Source of the DNA: Ilex aquifolium
Lineage: Eukaryota > Streptophyta > Magnoliopsida > Aquifoliales > Aquifoliaceae
DNA: 64,000 nucleotides
Reading direction: 5' to 3'
Assembly (NCBI GenBank): GCA_951799425.1
Contig: OX637394.1
Span: 36,058,001 to 36,122,000, forward strand
The notes beneath the pieces are model-generated. The model had not been told where the DNA came from, made no database searches, and saw nothing but the letters and a program-made list of their open reading frames with translations. The position numbers were made by a program, and so were the translations under genes. Shown here piece by piece: positions 22,344 to 33,641 of this stretch (its first letter is position 1; the number at the start of each line of letters is the position of its first letter).

Positions 22344-22680
22344 TCATTTCTTGTCTTTGATGATAATATCAAATTCTTGAAGCAGTAGTATCCATCGCAG
22401 GAGACTTGACTTAGCATCTTTCTTGGTAAGCAGATATTTGAAGGCTGCATGATCAATAAACACAACATTTGAAGATCCAACTAAATATGATCGAAATTTA
22501 TCTAAAGAAAATACTACAATAATCAATTCTTTTTCTGTAGTCGAATAATTCATCTGTGCATCATTCAGAGTTTTGCTTGCATAGTAAATCACATAGGGTC
22601 TTTTATCTTTCCTTTGACCTAAAACAGTTTCTATTGCATAATCACTAGCATCACACATCAATTCAAAATGTAAGGACCAA
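22344..22680 (-). pseudogene. Element B RNase H
   Basis: Typical Athila RNase [31 protein letters not shown], then [38 protein letters not shown] and [13 protein letters not shown]. The catalytic Asp of CDASD and the Glu of TTEKE are present. The downstream part is broken by stops. It degrades the RNA strand during cDNA synthesis in functional relatives. Confidence 0.85.
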
Positions 22681-23765
22681 TCAGAGGTTGCATAATTGGT
22701 GTAGAAATAAGCATGCTTTTGAGGTTATCAAATGAAGATTGACATGCATCATTCCAACCAAATGGTACATCCTGACAAAGAAGATTACATATTGGTCTAG
22801 ATATCAAACTAAAATCTTTAATGAATCTTCTATAGAATCCTGCATGACCTATAAATGATCGAACATCTTTTACAGTCTTAGGTGGAGGGAGATTTGCTGT
22901 AAAATCAATCTTTGATTTATCAACTTTTATTCCCTAAGCATAAACGACATGTCCTAGAACAATGCTCTGTGTGACCATGAAATGCCATTTTTCCTAATTC
23001 AAAACAAGATTTGTTTCCTCACATCAAGCAAGGACTTTTTCAAGATTTTCTAAACACAATTCAAATGAATCACCCTGTATAGAAAAATCATTCATAAAAA
23101 CTTCCAAAAATTGCTCCACCATATCACTAAAAATGCTCAACATACAGCATTGAAAAGTGGCTAGAGCATTATACAATTCAAATGACATTATTTTATAAGC
23201 AAAAGTGCCAAAAGGACATGTAAAAATAATTTTCTCTTGGTCATCAATTGCTATTTTAATTTGGTTATAGCCGTATTAGTCATCCAAAGAATAATAATAT
23301 GCATGTCGGCTATTCTTTCCAAAACTTGGTCCAAGAAAGGTAAGGGAAAATGATCTTCTCTGGTTAGTGAGTTTAACTTTCGATAGTCAATATACATATG
23401 CCAACCAGTGACTGTATGCATATGGACTAGTTCATTCTCTTGATTTCTCACTACCGTAACATCATACTTTTTGGGTACTATTTGTGCAAGGTTGACTCAT
23501 TTACTATCAGATATGTGATATATAATAAGAACGTCTAATAGGTTAAGCACTTCAGCCCAAACTATTTCCTTTAAATGTGGATTTAATCTTTTTTTGCGGC
23601 TGTCGGGATGGTTTAGAGTCTTCTTCCAAGTATATACAATGTGTACATAGAAGAGGACTTATTCTCTTTATATCGGCTACTGTCCAACCGATTGCACTTT
23701 TTGATGATTTTTTATGACTCTTATCAACTGTTTTTCTTGATCTTCCGACAATTTTGAAGATATTA
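22681..23765 (-). pseudogene. Element B reverse transcriptase
   Basis: Homologous to the RT of E and D. WHMYIDYRKLN, EDHFPLPFLDQVLERI and later VRSFIGHAGFYR-like segments can be read across stops and frame changes. The active-site box reads FMNDFS instead of FMDDFS (near 23090-23105), a G-to-A change removing the first catalytic Asp. The enzyme is dead even apart from the stops. Confidence 0.82.
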
Positions 23766-23768
23766 CCA

Positions 23769-24555
23769 CTAAATAAGTTTCATCCTCTCCCAAGAAAAAT
23801 ATTTCAAGTCAGCCGGAAGAGGTTTCAACTCTAGTTTGAGAGTAATAACACCAGACTCAACAGACTTTGTTCCAGTTGGCAATAACTCTTCAAATTTTGG
23901 AACCGATGTTTCTATAGTGGATATATCTACAATATAATCAATGTTATTTATAGAATCTAATAATACATGTGACAGTTTCTTTTTACAAGCATTTTCAAGC
24001 ATATTTTGAGTTAATGACTCAATGCAATTTACTTCATGCAATTCTTCTTCCTCCCTAGGTTGCTTAGCAATATCAAACACATTCAATTCCAGATTCATAT
24101 TTCCAAATGAGATTTTCATGATTCCATTCCTACAATTGATTAGTGCATTTGATGTAGCTAGGAATGGTCACCCTAGGATAACAGGAATTTGTTTGAGACA
24201 TGCAAGGCTGGCTATGTATCAACGACAATAAAATCCACTGAAAAATAAAACTTATCGACTTGAACAAGTACATCTTCAATAAATCCACGTGAAATTTTTA
24301 CAGAACAGTCAGCCAGGTTTAATGTGACATTTTTGGGTTTTAATTCACCCAATCCTAACTACTCATAGACTGAATATGTAAGTAAATTCACATTGGCTCC
24401 CAAATCAAGTAGGGCTTGTTCAATCTTGAAGTTCCCGATTATGCATGAAATTGTAGGACTCCCAGGAACTTTGTACTTTAGAGGGGCTTTGTGCTGAATG
24501 ATAACACTAGCATGTTCAGTCAAAAATGTTCATTTCTGTATATTGATCATTCTCT
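23769..24555 (-). pseudogene. Element B protease and linker
   Basis: The Athila-type protease motif DLGA is at 24406-24395, in a LLDLGANVNLL context. Downstream are the variable acidic linker and a segment starting MKISFGNMNLELNVFDIAKQPREEEELHEVN at 24119, which matches the E segment near 46200. An in-frame stop and a frame change separate the two parts. The ORF at 24119-23769 is the linker toward RT, not an independent gene. Confidence 0.8.
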
Positions 24556-26306
24556 TTAATGTGTGCAGAGGTCTTTCAAAAACTTAGCATAAGATGGGAC
24601 TTGTTTGATTGCCTCCAACAAGGGGATGTTAATCTTCACTTGCTTAAACAACTGAAAGATTTTAGCATGGTTTTTCAATGGTTGAGGTTTCTTGACTCTT
24701 TGAGGAAAAGGTAAAGGAATAAAACTTCTTTTTTTCATTTGATAATTTTGTTTCCTTTTCAATCAAAGGTTCAGGCTCAATTGGTTCATTTATAGGGATT
24801 GAGTCAGTTATTGGCTCAAGAGTTTTGGCTTTAATGGCCTTATAAATCACCTTTGCACTTCTTAGTGTGGTAATTGCTTGTACTTGACTCGAAGAAGGTT
24901 TAGAAGACATGACATTAGCCTGAGTTTCACCCGATGGAGGTTTAGATTGAGATGAAAATTTTTCCTTTTCTGTTGTACTCAAAGATTGGGTCAACTTGGC
25001 TATATGACTCTTGATATCCTTAATATTTTGTAAAGTATGAGCTTTGAAATCATTAAATTCATGAGTAGACTGAGTATTAGAACTCATTTAACTTTGAATG
25101 AACTCATTCATGGTGTCTTCTAAACTTCCCTTGTGTGGGGTTTGATATGGCTGTTAAGTCTGAGACTGTGGTGAAGGTGGATCTGGTTGTTGACTCATAG
25201 ACTGTGTGTTTTTCCAAATAAAATTCAGGCGATTCCGCCATTCTAGGTTATAGGTTTCAGAGTATGGATTTTAATAAGGCTTGTTAAAGTTTGAAATGAC
25301 ATTGGTTTGTTCCATTAGAACCTCCTTGAAGGCTGGAATGGTGGGACATTCCCCCGTCGAATATCCTACCAAAGCACAGATTCCACACAACTGATCAGTG
25401 GGTGACACAACAAAAATTTCCTTGACTTTTTTCATCTCTAAAGCATCGAACTTTCGAGACAAAGTGGCCATTCTGGCCCTTAGCTCATCATCCTCTTTTA
25501 ACACGTATTTCCCTCCTTGGGATGAAGATGATTTGGTTTCAACAATATTTGGCGAGGCCGAGTCCCACATTTGGGATCTCTCATAAATGGTACCAAAAAA
25601 TTCAAATGCCTCATTGGGATTCTTACCTATGAATTCTCCCTAGGCCATCATTTCAACAAACTAACACATTGAGGATGGGGGGCATCATAAAAGAAACCAA
25701 CTAGGGTCCAACTCGCAAATGCATGATGTGTGCAAGCTTGGAGAATATCCTTAAACCTTCCCCAACATTGGTAAAACATTTCTCCTTCTTTCACACAAAA
25801 AATCATGATTTGACATGTCAATGCATTAGTGCAATGTACGGGAAAAAAATTTCTTGAAAATTTCAGTTTGCAAAACTTTCCAACTTGGAATGGAATGAGC
25901 TTTCAAAGAATTTAGCCACTGTTTAGCTTTATCCTTCAAAGAAAAAGGAAAAATATTCAACCGGGCCATTTCAGATTTTTCTTGTAATGTATCACATACT
26001 TCCTCAAATTCTTTCATATGCAAATAGGGGTTTTCAGACTCAAGACCATGAAAACTGTGGTAAAAGCTGTGTTGTCCCTACTTTGATATTAAAATTTGGA
26101 GCATTTATGGGGAAAGCAAAACATGAAGGGACACTAGTGTGTGTATGATGCAGATGTACGCTCAAAGGTCTGACATTCTGAACTACCTCTTCTTCCATTT
26201 GATTATTATTAGCCAAACTTAACTGAAAAGAGTTTGATGATGCTTGTGATCATAAAGACGAAGGACTAGATTGATTTATAGACCCTACTGATTACTTAAC
26301 AGACAT
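24556..26306 (-). pseudogene. Element B Gag
   Basis: Starts at an ATG near 26306, 85 bases inside the primer-binding site, but meets a stop within a few codons. Recognisable parts are the capsid-like region (26023-25826, FPFSLKDKAKQWLNSLKAHSIPSW), WDSASPNIVETKSSSSQGGKYVLKEDD-type sequence at 25570, and a zinc knuckle CGICALVGYSTGEC with the usual His replaced by Tyr. The Ser/Gln-rich C-terminal part follows at 25087-24556. It parallels the E Gag at 35065 but carries many stops. Confidence 0.82.
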
Positions 26307-26390
26307 AAACAAGAAAAGTAAAACAAACAATATATACACATATAATACAAACTAGACAACTTCCCTATTCATTTTTGAATCACCGTAATT

Positions 26391-26407
26391 CCCTTGCAAT
26401 GGTGCCA
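26391..26407 (-). other. Primer-binding site of element B, decayed
   Basis: Minus-strand TGGCACCATTGCAAGGG compared with the Athila consensus TGGCGCCGTTGCCGGGG seen in E. Three of the four differences are G-to-A. Confidence 0.85.
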
Positions 26408-26414
26408 AAAAATT

Positions 26415-27919
26415 TGAACTGATTTAAATCATACACCCAAGTATAAGTGGTCAAATTATAATATTTCTTAGTTTAAATCCGAAGTCAAACCCACAGGAAG
26501 CTAACTATTGGAATTCAAAATAGAAAATGTAAAATTGTCTTATTTGTAGTGTGCTTCACAATAACTTGTGGTGTGAACTTAGGATTATCAAATAAATTCT
26601 TAACTTAAATTTTTTATAACAATAACAAAAGGTACTCTTTAGTTCGAGGATCCAACATGCATTATATTACTTGATTATGAAAATGCCACCTTACAGCAAT
26701 TAACTATCGTTTTATTGGAAAGTTAACCGGTAGGTTTGATGTATAATTGAACCATATCACAGAAACCGATTAGGTTAGCCAGAGTGTTTATGTACCATAC
26801 AAAAACCAAATAACTATAGTAAACCTTGAAGGTGATCCATTCAAAAGGTTTACTTTAGCTATTCGATCGGCAGGTCAATGATTCAATGATGATGGAGTTT
26901 TGGTTTCTGCATTGAATCAAAAGTATTAGCTATGACGAGATTTAACCCGTCTATAATCAATCTCCTGACTATTACATAAAACCCAACTACATGCATCGTT
27001 GAATCATGCATGAACTATATAATACTTATAGATATAATGGTATATAACACTTGGCTTTGCTCAGTGTTCATAACCATGATAATATAATAGTAATAACCAT
27101 CAATTAAGGGAGGCATAAACACTCACGCATAAATAAAAAATTGGCATTTTCATAACTCGACCAAAAATACACATGTCTTCACCCATACTAATGAGTATAA
27201 ATGGACTACTCATACCTCATTGCTATAGACAATGAAGAAGTGTGAGATAATCTCATTATAATAGAAAATCAAAATACAATAAGTCCTTCCCCGAGGAATA
27301 GTTGAAATGCCCCGACTCTTATTACCAACTGGGGCACAAAAGTGGGAGGGGTTCAACCCTCCAAGTATAAAGGATAAAACAGAAATGTAGAAGTAAGAAA
27401 TTTTGGATGGTAAGTGTTTAGGGTAGGGCTTCGCTCTTTCTAGCTACAGAATTCCCTTAGAAGTCTCTCTTTCTCTCTTCCCTTCCTTCCCCTTCTCTCC
27501 CCCTTTTCTCCTTCTTTGAATTGAACTGAGGCGGGCTATTTATAGGCACTAGAGGGGGGTTAAGGCAGCAGACACCCAAGCAGCCCAATCAGGTTCTTTT
27601 GTTTCTTAAATGGACCAATGAGAGAAGGAGGAGGAGTAAGGTGGCTAAGGGTACCATCTGGATGGTGGAGATTTTCTGGATTTTTTGCTTTGTCGTCCCT
27701 CCTTTGTTGACCTTTTGACTTTTTAGTTGTGCTTACCTCCATTCTTCTTTAGCCTATGCACTTTTATCCCTCCAAACTTTCTTAATTATCCTTGAAACCC
27801 TACAAAATAGATAAATTAGACATTAACCCCAATACTTTATAAATCAATCACTTTAACCTACTTTACGCATATATTTAACCCTAAATTCTAATTCATTATC
27901 GACTATTCAAGGTTAATCA
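26415..27919 (-). mobile_element. 5' LTR of element B
   Basis: A 1505-bp partner of 12258-13787, ending in CAGTTCA at 26415 next to the primer-binding site. TATA box CTATAAATAG at 27545-27536, with a remnant palindrome ACCATCTGGATGGT at 27653-27666 upstream of it. The outer edge abuts TSD ATAGG. Confidence 0.92.
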
Positions 27920-28027
27920 ATAGGACTATGTGAATTGAGTAGATGGGGAGGTACATGAGTGGCTCTAAGGATTGGTAGAGATTTAGGATTGATGATTGAA
28001 TATTTCAAAAGATGTATATATTTTTTT

Positions 28028-28042
28028 CCACAGATGGTGCTA
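28028..28042 (-). other. Primer-binding site of element C, decayed Tat type
   Basis: Minus-strand TAGCACCATCTGTGG differs from the site of element A (TGGCGCCGTCTGTGG) at three positions, all G-to-A. Confidence 0.7.
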
Positions 28043-28044
28043 GC

Positions 28045-28662
28045 TGATGATGCCAAAATTTGGCATGGCCTCCACGTTAGTTCATTCGGCTTCAATCACC
28101 TGAAAAAGAAGTCGAAGACTAGAGTGAAACTTCGAGAGTTGACCCTCAAATGCCTAAGTTAGAAAGGGTGTTGGAGAAAAAAGAATAATCAATTGGGGTT
28201 TGATCCATCTACGATGTTAATCTCTAACTCACATTTAATACATCATTTAGTTAGGCTGTTAGAGGATTCTCCTCCGCTATTTGAATTGTGGCAGTTCCAG
28301 TACTATGGTGGAGATAGACTCCATATTGGGGTGAAAGTCTTTAGATAAGTTGAACTAGTCAAAACCGTATGCAAGTAGGACTTCGATCGGGCTAGAAAGG
28401 CGGGCTAGCCTTCTAAGGTGTTGGTGAGTTGGCGAGCTGTAGCTATACCAAGCTCCCGAGCTCATGGAAAAATTCTCGTTATCAAGGTAAATCATAGAAA
28501 AATAAGGATTATGTCCTTATCTTTATATGTCACTGATTCGTTGCTATCCGTATAGTTGGATTATCCCATATGCAGAGTCCTATTCAAATTAGAACTTCTA
28601 ACAAGATGGGCTAGACTTGGACTAAATGGTCTTTGCACCTTGTGCCAATTTTTCCAGTATCA
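28045..28662 (-). mobile_element. 5' LTR of element C
   Basis: A 618-bp LTR, TGATACTGG at 28662 to ...ATCATCA at 28045 on the minus strand. It aligns along its length with 10676-11268, sharing CACCTGAAAAAGAAGTC and TCCCATATGCAGAGTCC. The TATA region is lost. Confidence 0.75.
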
Positions 28663-29821
28663 ATTATCAATTTGTTTGGATTTTTTTCGAATTGCGGGTG
28701 TGCTAAGGTCCAGGTGGACTTAAAATCTAAACATGTACGACTTTACCTACTCAAACCGACATGGGGCTCTAAAATCATGATTGTTCAGACAACTATAGTG
28801 AGGCATAAGATTACCTCTAGTTATTTTCTATGTCTTGTAGCTTCAAGGACTTTAAATAATTTCACTAGATAGAGATGTATAAACTATAATAAAAAGTAAA
28901 TAGCAGGAATGCGAAGTAGCAAGTAACTTAAATTCAATTTTGAAAGATGAAAACGAATATAGAACTTAGCATTAAATGAAAGTAGTAAAAGATCGTCAGA
29001 GTGATGTATTACATGAAAAGTAAAATTGCTCGGAAGAAATAAATAATTAAAAACGTAGGCTGGCTCTGTAACGAGTTTTTTGTGATTCATCGTGGGATCC
29101 TTGCATAGCGGCCTGCCCTTTTCTACTTATAGAGATGACTCTCAACTGTTGATCCATCTTTTTCGGTCATTACTTGTGATCATGGCATTGTCCCTTGAGA
29201 TATGTGAATGCATGCTGCTCATGATGTCACATTTCCTTAGTTCTCGAGATTCTAAAACCCTACTCTTCTAGCCGTTCTATCAATTGTGGACTCTTATAGA
29301 CTCCCTTATGACTGTCGGATACCTTCCACATGTCATCCTTTGATATCTCTATTCTTGGATGTAAACATTGCCCCCCCCCCCCCAAAAAAAAAAAAAGATG
29401 TGACTGAATATTCAGGGTGTCATTTTGGCTCTTTGAATTTAAAATTTTGCTACTACAATGGCCCTGCTTAGCTGTCATACTGCCGTTAGCCATGAATCTC
29501 AAGGATTGTGGCTAAAATTCCAAGTATAGTCCGTTGATCTATTCTTAGTCTCTTCAAATCTACAAGAAAAGACTGGCACACGATCCGTCTATATCTTTTA
29601 ATCATCTTTTTAGCAAGTTCTATGTGCCTATATAATCCGTTTCCAAACCTAGTATTCTGTCATTATTCTGACATTCCTTCTTTTTCCTCAACAATGGAGG
29701 CTCTTTGTGCTACAACACTTGAAGCGGCTTTCCATGAGTCCAAGCTACTCAATACACTCTTTGTACATAAAACTCGTTCTCTGATTCTTCTTCATCACTA
29801 AAGACGGCCCCTTGGGTCAGC
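28663..29821. other. Unclassified region between C and H
   Basis: AT-rich, without a convincing coding frame or protein motif. Scattered text around 29050-29360 has the feel of a decayed LTR, but I cannot find a partner in this window. It includes the C13A13 tract at 29371-29396. Confidence 0.4.
29371..29396. repeat. C13-A13 homopolymer junction
   Basis: Thirteen C directly followed by thirteen A. It is prone to slippage and to sequencing error. Confidence 0.9.
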
Positions 29822-30292
29822 TGCTTGACTTATTCCGTCGTTGTCCCTAATCTCCGAGCATCATCCCGTAGTATGTGTATGTTCCATACGGATAGGGGAG
29901 TGTCACTCTCCCTCGGAATGATGCAAGAAATGGGGTAAACGAAATAATGGGTGTGAATGAACAAAATGTGTGTGTGTACAAAAGTGCTCCCTAAGCGCAG
30001 AGAGACTTTTGAGTGTCATGTTTTACATGGAATTCGTATTCCAAGGTCGTCTCCTCAGGGAAGGAGGCGAATTGTTTTAAAGGTGATTTTGTTGAAAAAG
30101 GAAAAGTGTAAAATCTTTTGAGTTTGAGTTTTGGTGAGTGAAGATTGGTTATAGAAATGTAATGGAAACAAATGTTGGCTAATCCAAAGAGATCATTCCA
30201 ATGGGAATGCCAAATCAACTCAAGACCTTTCTCCAATGGTGTCTAGATGTTTGATTGATTCATAGGAAGCGCATGACTAAAATGGAGGTGAG
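29822..30292 (-). mobile_element. H: truncated LTR of the D family, apparently split by element D
   Basis: It repeats the terminal 470 bp of the adjacent D LTR (same TGCTTGA edge, same CTCTCCCTC and CCAAGGTCGTCTCCTCAGGG blocks) at lower similarity. It stops at GTGAG, where the D LTR begins. The simplest reading is that D inserted into an older LTR of its own family; the rest of H would lie beyond 64000. Confidence 0.72.
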
Positions 30293-31971
30293 TGCTTGAT
30301 GTTTTCCGTTGTATTCCCTAATCTTTGGTCATCATCCCTTAATGTGTGTATGGCTTATAGGGATATGGGAGTTTCACTCTCCCTCCGAATGATGCAAGAA
30401 ATGGGAAAACGGAATAATGGTGGAATGTGAATGTGTGTGTGTGTGTGTGTGAACAAAAGTGTTCCCCAAGTGCAGGGAGACTTTTGATTGTCGTGTTTTA
30501 CTTGGAAATCGTATTCCAAGGTCGTCTCCTCAGGGAATGAGGTGAATCGTGTTGAAGGTAATTTTGGTGAACAAAAAGAAAAGTGTAAAATCTTTTGATG
30601 TTTGATTTTGGTTTGGATTGTGTTTTGATGAAATTGAAATGGGAACAAGTGTTGGCTAATCCGAATGGGTCATTCCAATGGGAATGCCAACTCAACTCGA
30701 GACCTTCCCCCAATGGTGTCTAGATGTTCGATTGATTCGTGTGAAGCGAGGGACTAGGATGGAGGTGAGGATCCAAGCATACCCCGTGAAAAGTCTACGG
30801 GATGTTAAAGACTTACAGCCATGTCCACACTCAACCAAGTCAAACCGAATCAACGTACACTACGAGGAGGAAAGAAAATGAGTTGAAATGGCATACCCAA
30901 GAGGAGTTCTCCCTTGGATTTGCCAACTTAAAGTTTAGCTAATCATATTTAATGCAAGACCATAAATGAAATGAAGAGACATTGCAAAGAAATGAAGATT
31001 GGAACTTAGTTTAATGCAAAGAAACTTAAACTAGGAATAAAAACATTCAATACCCATTTTAAAACTTGAAATGAAGAAAACTACCTGCAACAACAGTGAA
31101 AACCAAAATGGAGAACTAAACTTGCAATGTGCTTGTAATAAATGACATTAAAGGCATTAAATGAAACTTACATAAGTCTATAGAGGATTACAAGTGAAAT
31201 GGATGAAAGAAATGCAAGAAATCTAAGCTTTCTCTCTCTAACTATGTCTTCTACCTAGAGCTTCTCTCTCTACAATGCAATATATCTGAATAATCCCTCC
31301 TGAATGCTTCCCCACGTCCATGGAGACTCCCCATAGCCTGTATGGCAGACCTCCCATCCATAGGAGGCTGATTGGATGCCTTGTTGCAGGCTATGACAAG
31401 CATAGCCTTCCCTTTTCTTGCCTTGCTCTTCTCTATCCTCCTCATTAATGCTCAAGCCTTCAAAGTCCAAGCTATGGTGATGGGAGGCATGTAGATGTGT
31501 AAGGGATGTCAGGGGACTTGTTGGAGAAGTGCAGGTGGGACCCCCAGATGGTAGAGCTTGAGTTGCAGGCTACTTGGACAATCTGGGCAAAACCTTGCAG
31601 AAGGTCGACAAAGACCTTTCAGAAGGTTTGTGCAGGAACAGTTAAATTAGTAAACCAGTAGGTAAAACCTTCTGGAAGGTTTTGGCAGTGAAAAGGCAGA
31701 CCAAGGCAAAACCTTTCGGAAGGTTTTCATCCAACTTTCATTTTTCTTCGTTTCTTCACCCTCCAAGCCTTCCTTTAAGCTATCCCCTCATCATCATTGA
31801 CTTCAAACACTTCAATGGGGGCTTAACTCAAACCATTTACATCTTTTTACCTGCATTTACACAAAACTCCATTAAAACGAAGATTAAACGCATTTCTCCC
31901 CAAAATCATAACAAAAGCAAGTATAAAAGGGCATAATAACATACAATATATGCAATATTTTGTGCTAATCA
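30293..31971 (-). mobile_element. 3' LTR of element D
   Basis: A 1679-bp LTR starting TGATTAGCACAAAATATTGC at 31971 (minus strand), directly after the polypurine tract, and ending ...CATCAAGCA at 30293. Its first half holds four decayed CCTTCCGGAAGG-type palindromes. Its second half shares the CCCTGAGGAGACGACCTTGG block with F and G. Confidence 0.88.
31588..31727. repeat. CCTTCCGGAAGG-type palindromes in D LTR
   Basis: Four diverged copies: CCTTGCAGAAGG, CCTTTCAGAAGG, CCTTCTGGAAGG and CCTTTCGGAAGG. They are the same motif as in the F LTRs and in the D internal cluster at 59007-59235. Confidence 0.82.
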
Positions 31972-31984
31972 CACCCCCCAACTT
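31972..31984 (-). other. Polypurine tract of element D
   Basis: Minus-strand AAGTTGGGGGGTG abuts the 3' LTR start. Beyond it lies the ATTTGCTAGGGACTAGCAAA inverted motif shared with F. Confidence 0.9.
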
Positions 31985-32289
31985 GAGATTTGCTAGTCCC
32001 TAGCAAATATTCACTTTAACAACAAGCTATAAACTAAAATAAAATCCATTCATACACATAAATATCCAAACACTCAAAATCCAAAAATCATATTGCAATT
32101 AAATAAATAGTTTTGGGCAATGATAAAACAAAACAACTGTGGTATTTCATTGATCATTTCCAAAAAGTTCTTTACAATAGGTTCAAGTTCCAAAACAAAA
32201 TGGCCAAAACCTAAAGATACTTCTACTGGCCGCCAAAAGAAAACCTAGCTATGTACATCCCAAAATTCAAAACAAAATACAAAAGCCCT

Positions 32290-32992
32290 CCTAATCATCC
32301 TCCTCATCGAAAGCATCCTCCTCCTCGGTCTCTGACTCCTCAGACTCAGACTCATCATTCTCGTCGTCGTCGTTATCCACCTCAACAATCATGGAAGGCA
32401 CATGAGCTATAGTCGACAGTCTAGCTAGAGGCTATGGGGGTCCACCGAGGATAGGCTCACCCGGGAATGTGTGCTGAAAGAGCCTTGTAACCATGATCGA
32501 CAGCCTATGCCTGGTGGACTCTAGTGCGTCCATGCACTGCGACATATACGGGCAGGAGCAAGTGCAGGCGCAGGAGGTGCTCACGAGGATGGTCCAGCTG
32601 CTGATGGCTCTGGCCTCGTCGCTCTAGGTCTCTCTCCCCCAGTCCTTACTACTGCTAGACTTCCCGATCACTCCAGTCTCTGGGGGGAGAATAGTATCGT
32701 GTGCATACAACTTCACCTTGGCGTGAGAGCACAACTTGGTGACAAGACTCCCAAAGGGGAGGTTAGCCTTCGACTTTGTGGCCTTGGCAAACTCTCGTAT
32801 CTCCTAAAAAATCAAGTATGCCACATCCATAGACACCCATATCATGAAAATGTGGAGCAAGGCCAGTTTCTCGATGTTTGGGTTTTTCTCTGAACCCCGA
32901 GGTATCAAGTTTTAATGCAACACCTTATTCATAACCCTGCAAGAATGCTTGAGGCACCCGACCAATGTTGTTCCCTTGAACGTGGTCGGGTC
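32290..32992 (-). pseudogene. D Transposase_32-like ORF, C-terminal part
   Basis: On the minus strand the region just left of the E insertion continues the D accessory ORF. It shows an NNIGRVPQAFLQGYE-like segment, then a block resembling the conserved family core, and ends in a long acidic Glu/Asp/Ser tail encoded at 32290-32370. Stops and frame changes occur. The upstream half lies at 56148-56375 beyond element E, and both borders carry GGGTC. The acidic tail could be a transcription-related or protein-interaction region, but that is only a guess. Confidence 0.65.
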
Positions 32993-33177
32993 TGATTAGC
33001 ACTTAAAATTAGCATATTACTATGCCGTTTTAAGACTAATTGTACTTTAATGGAGTTTAAGTGATGTCATTTCAGGCCCTAAACTGAACAAGGACCCAAG
33101 AACAACAAGTACCACACTTGGATGCAACACCAGCACATTAGAGCCCAAAATTGGAGAAGCTTGGAGCACAACCAGAA

Positions 33178-33539
33178 CGTTCGAACGCCAACTCACGTTC
33201 GAACGTCCACATTACATTGTAGCAGACTCAACTGCTAAGAGAAGGCGTGTTGCACTTAGGAAAGAAGACTGAAGCTCTGAAGCACTTGAGTGTCACGTTC
33301 GAACGCCAACTCACGTTCGAATGTGCACTTGAGTTGATTGAAGACCATACTACTGCATAGAGTTGGAACTGAACTTCACAGAAGACCAACTGACCACTCG
33401 AATGAAAGGGTCAGAACACATCTGGCGTTCGAACGCCCTTAGTGCAAAAACAGAAGAAACGTTCGAACGGCAGTCAACGTTCGAACACCCTTAGTGCAAA
33501 AACAGAAACAACGTTCGAATGCCAACTCACGTTCGAACG
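33178..33539. repeat. CGTTCGAACG palindrome array in E 5' LTR
   Basis: About nine copies of the 10-bp palindrome, several in pairs separated by 8 bases (for example CCAACTCA between copies). It lies about 95 bp upstream of the TATA box. Confidence 0.93.
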
Positions 33540-33632
33540 TTCTCCACAGACTGGCAGCAGAGTGGTTGGCTTTTCACTTGGACTTGGGCGGCAAACACTA
33601 TTCCTTCACCTCCTCTTGTCTCCTCCTCTTCC

Positions 33633-33641
33633 CTATAAATA
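33633..33641 (+). promoter_or_regulatory. TATA box of E 5' LTR
   Basis: CTATAAATA after a CT-rich stretch, identical in the 3' LTR (54840-54848). It sets the likely transcription start about 30 bases downstream. Confidence 0.72.

Larger units (their letters stand above)
12258..27919 (-). mobile_element. Element B: degraded Athila element with perfect TSD
   Basis: LTRs 12258-13787 and 26415-27919 are flanked by ATAGG on both sides (12253-12257 and 27920-27924). Right to left are an Athila-type primer-binding site, gag, protease, RT, RNase H, integrase, a small Cys-containing ORF, a palindrome plus TATA box, a Transposase_32-like ORF, a long 3' untranslated region and a polypurine tract. A 2841-bp solo LTR is nested in the 3' region; without it the element is about 12.8 kb. 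Coding regions carry many stops and the LTRs differ at many sites, so it is old. Confidence 0.93.
10676..28662 (-). mobile_element. Element C: old non-autonomous Tat-like element, split by element B
   Basis: Two related LTRs (10676-11268 and 28045-28662) flank only about 1.1 kb of internal sequence once element B is removed. Next to the right LTR is a degraded Tat-type primer-binding site, and next to the left LTR a purine tract (minus strand AAGGGGC). The internal region has no protein-coding capacity, so the element depended on a partner or was internally deleted. Flanks GATAT and ATTAT match only 3/5, so the target duplication is eroded or misplaced. Confidence 0.72.
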
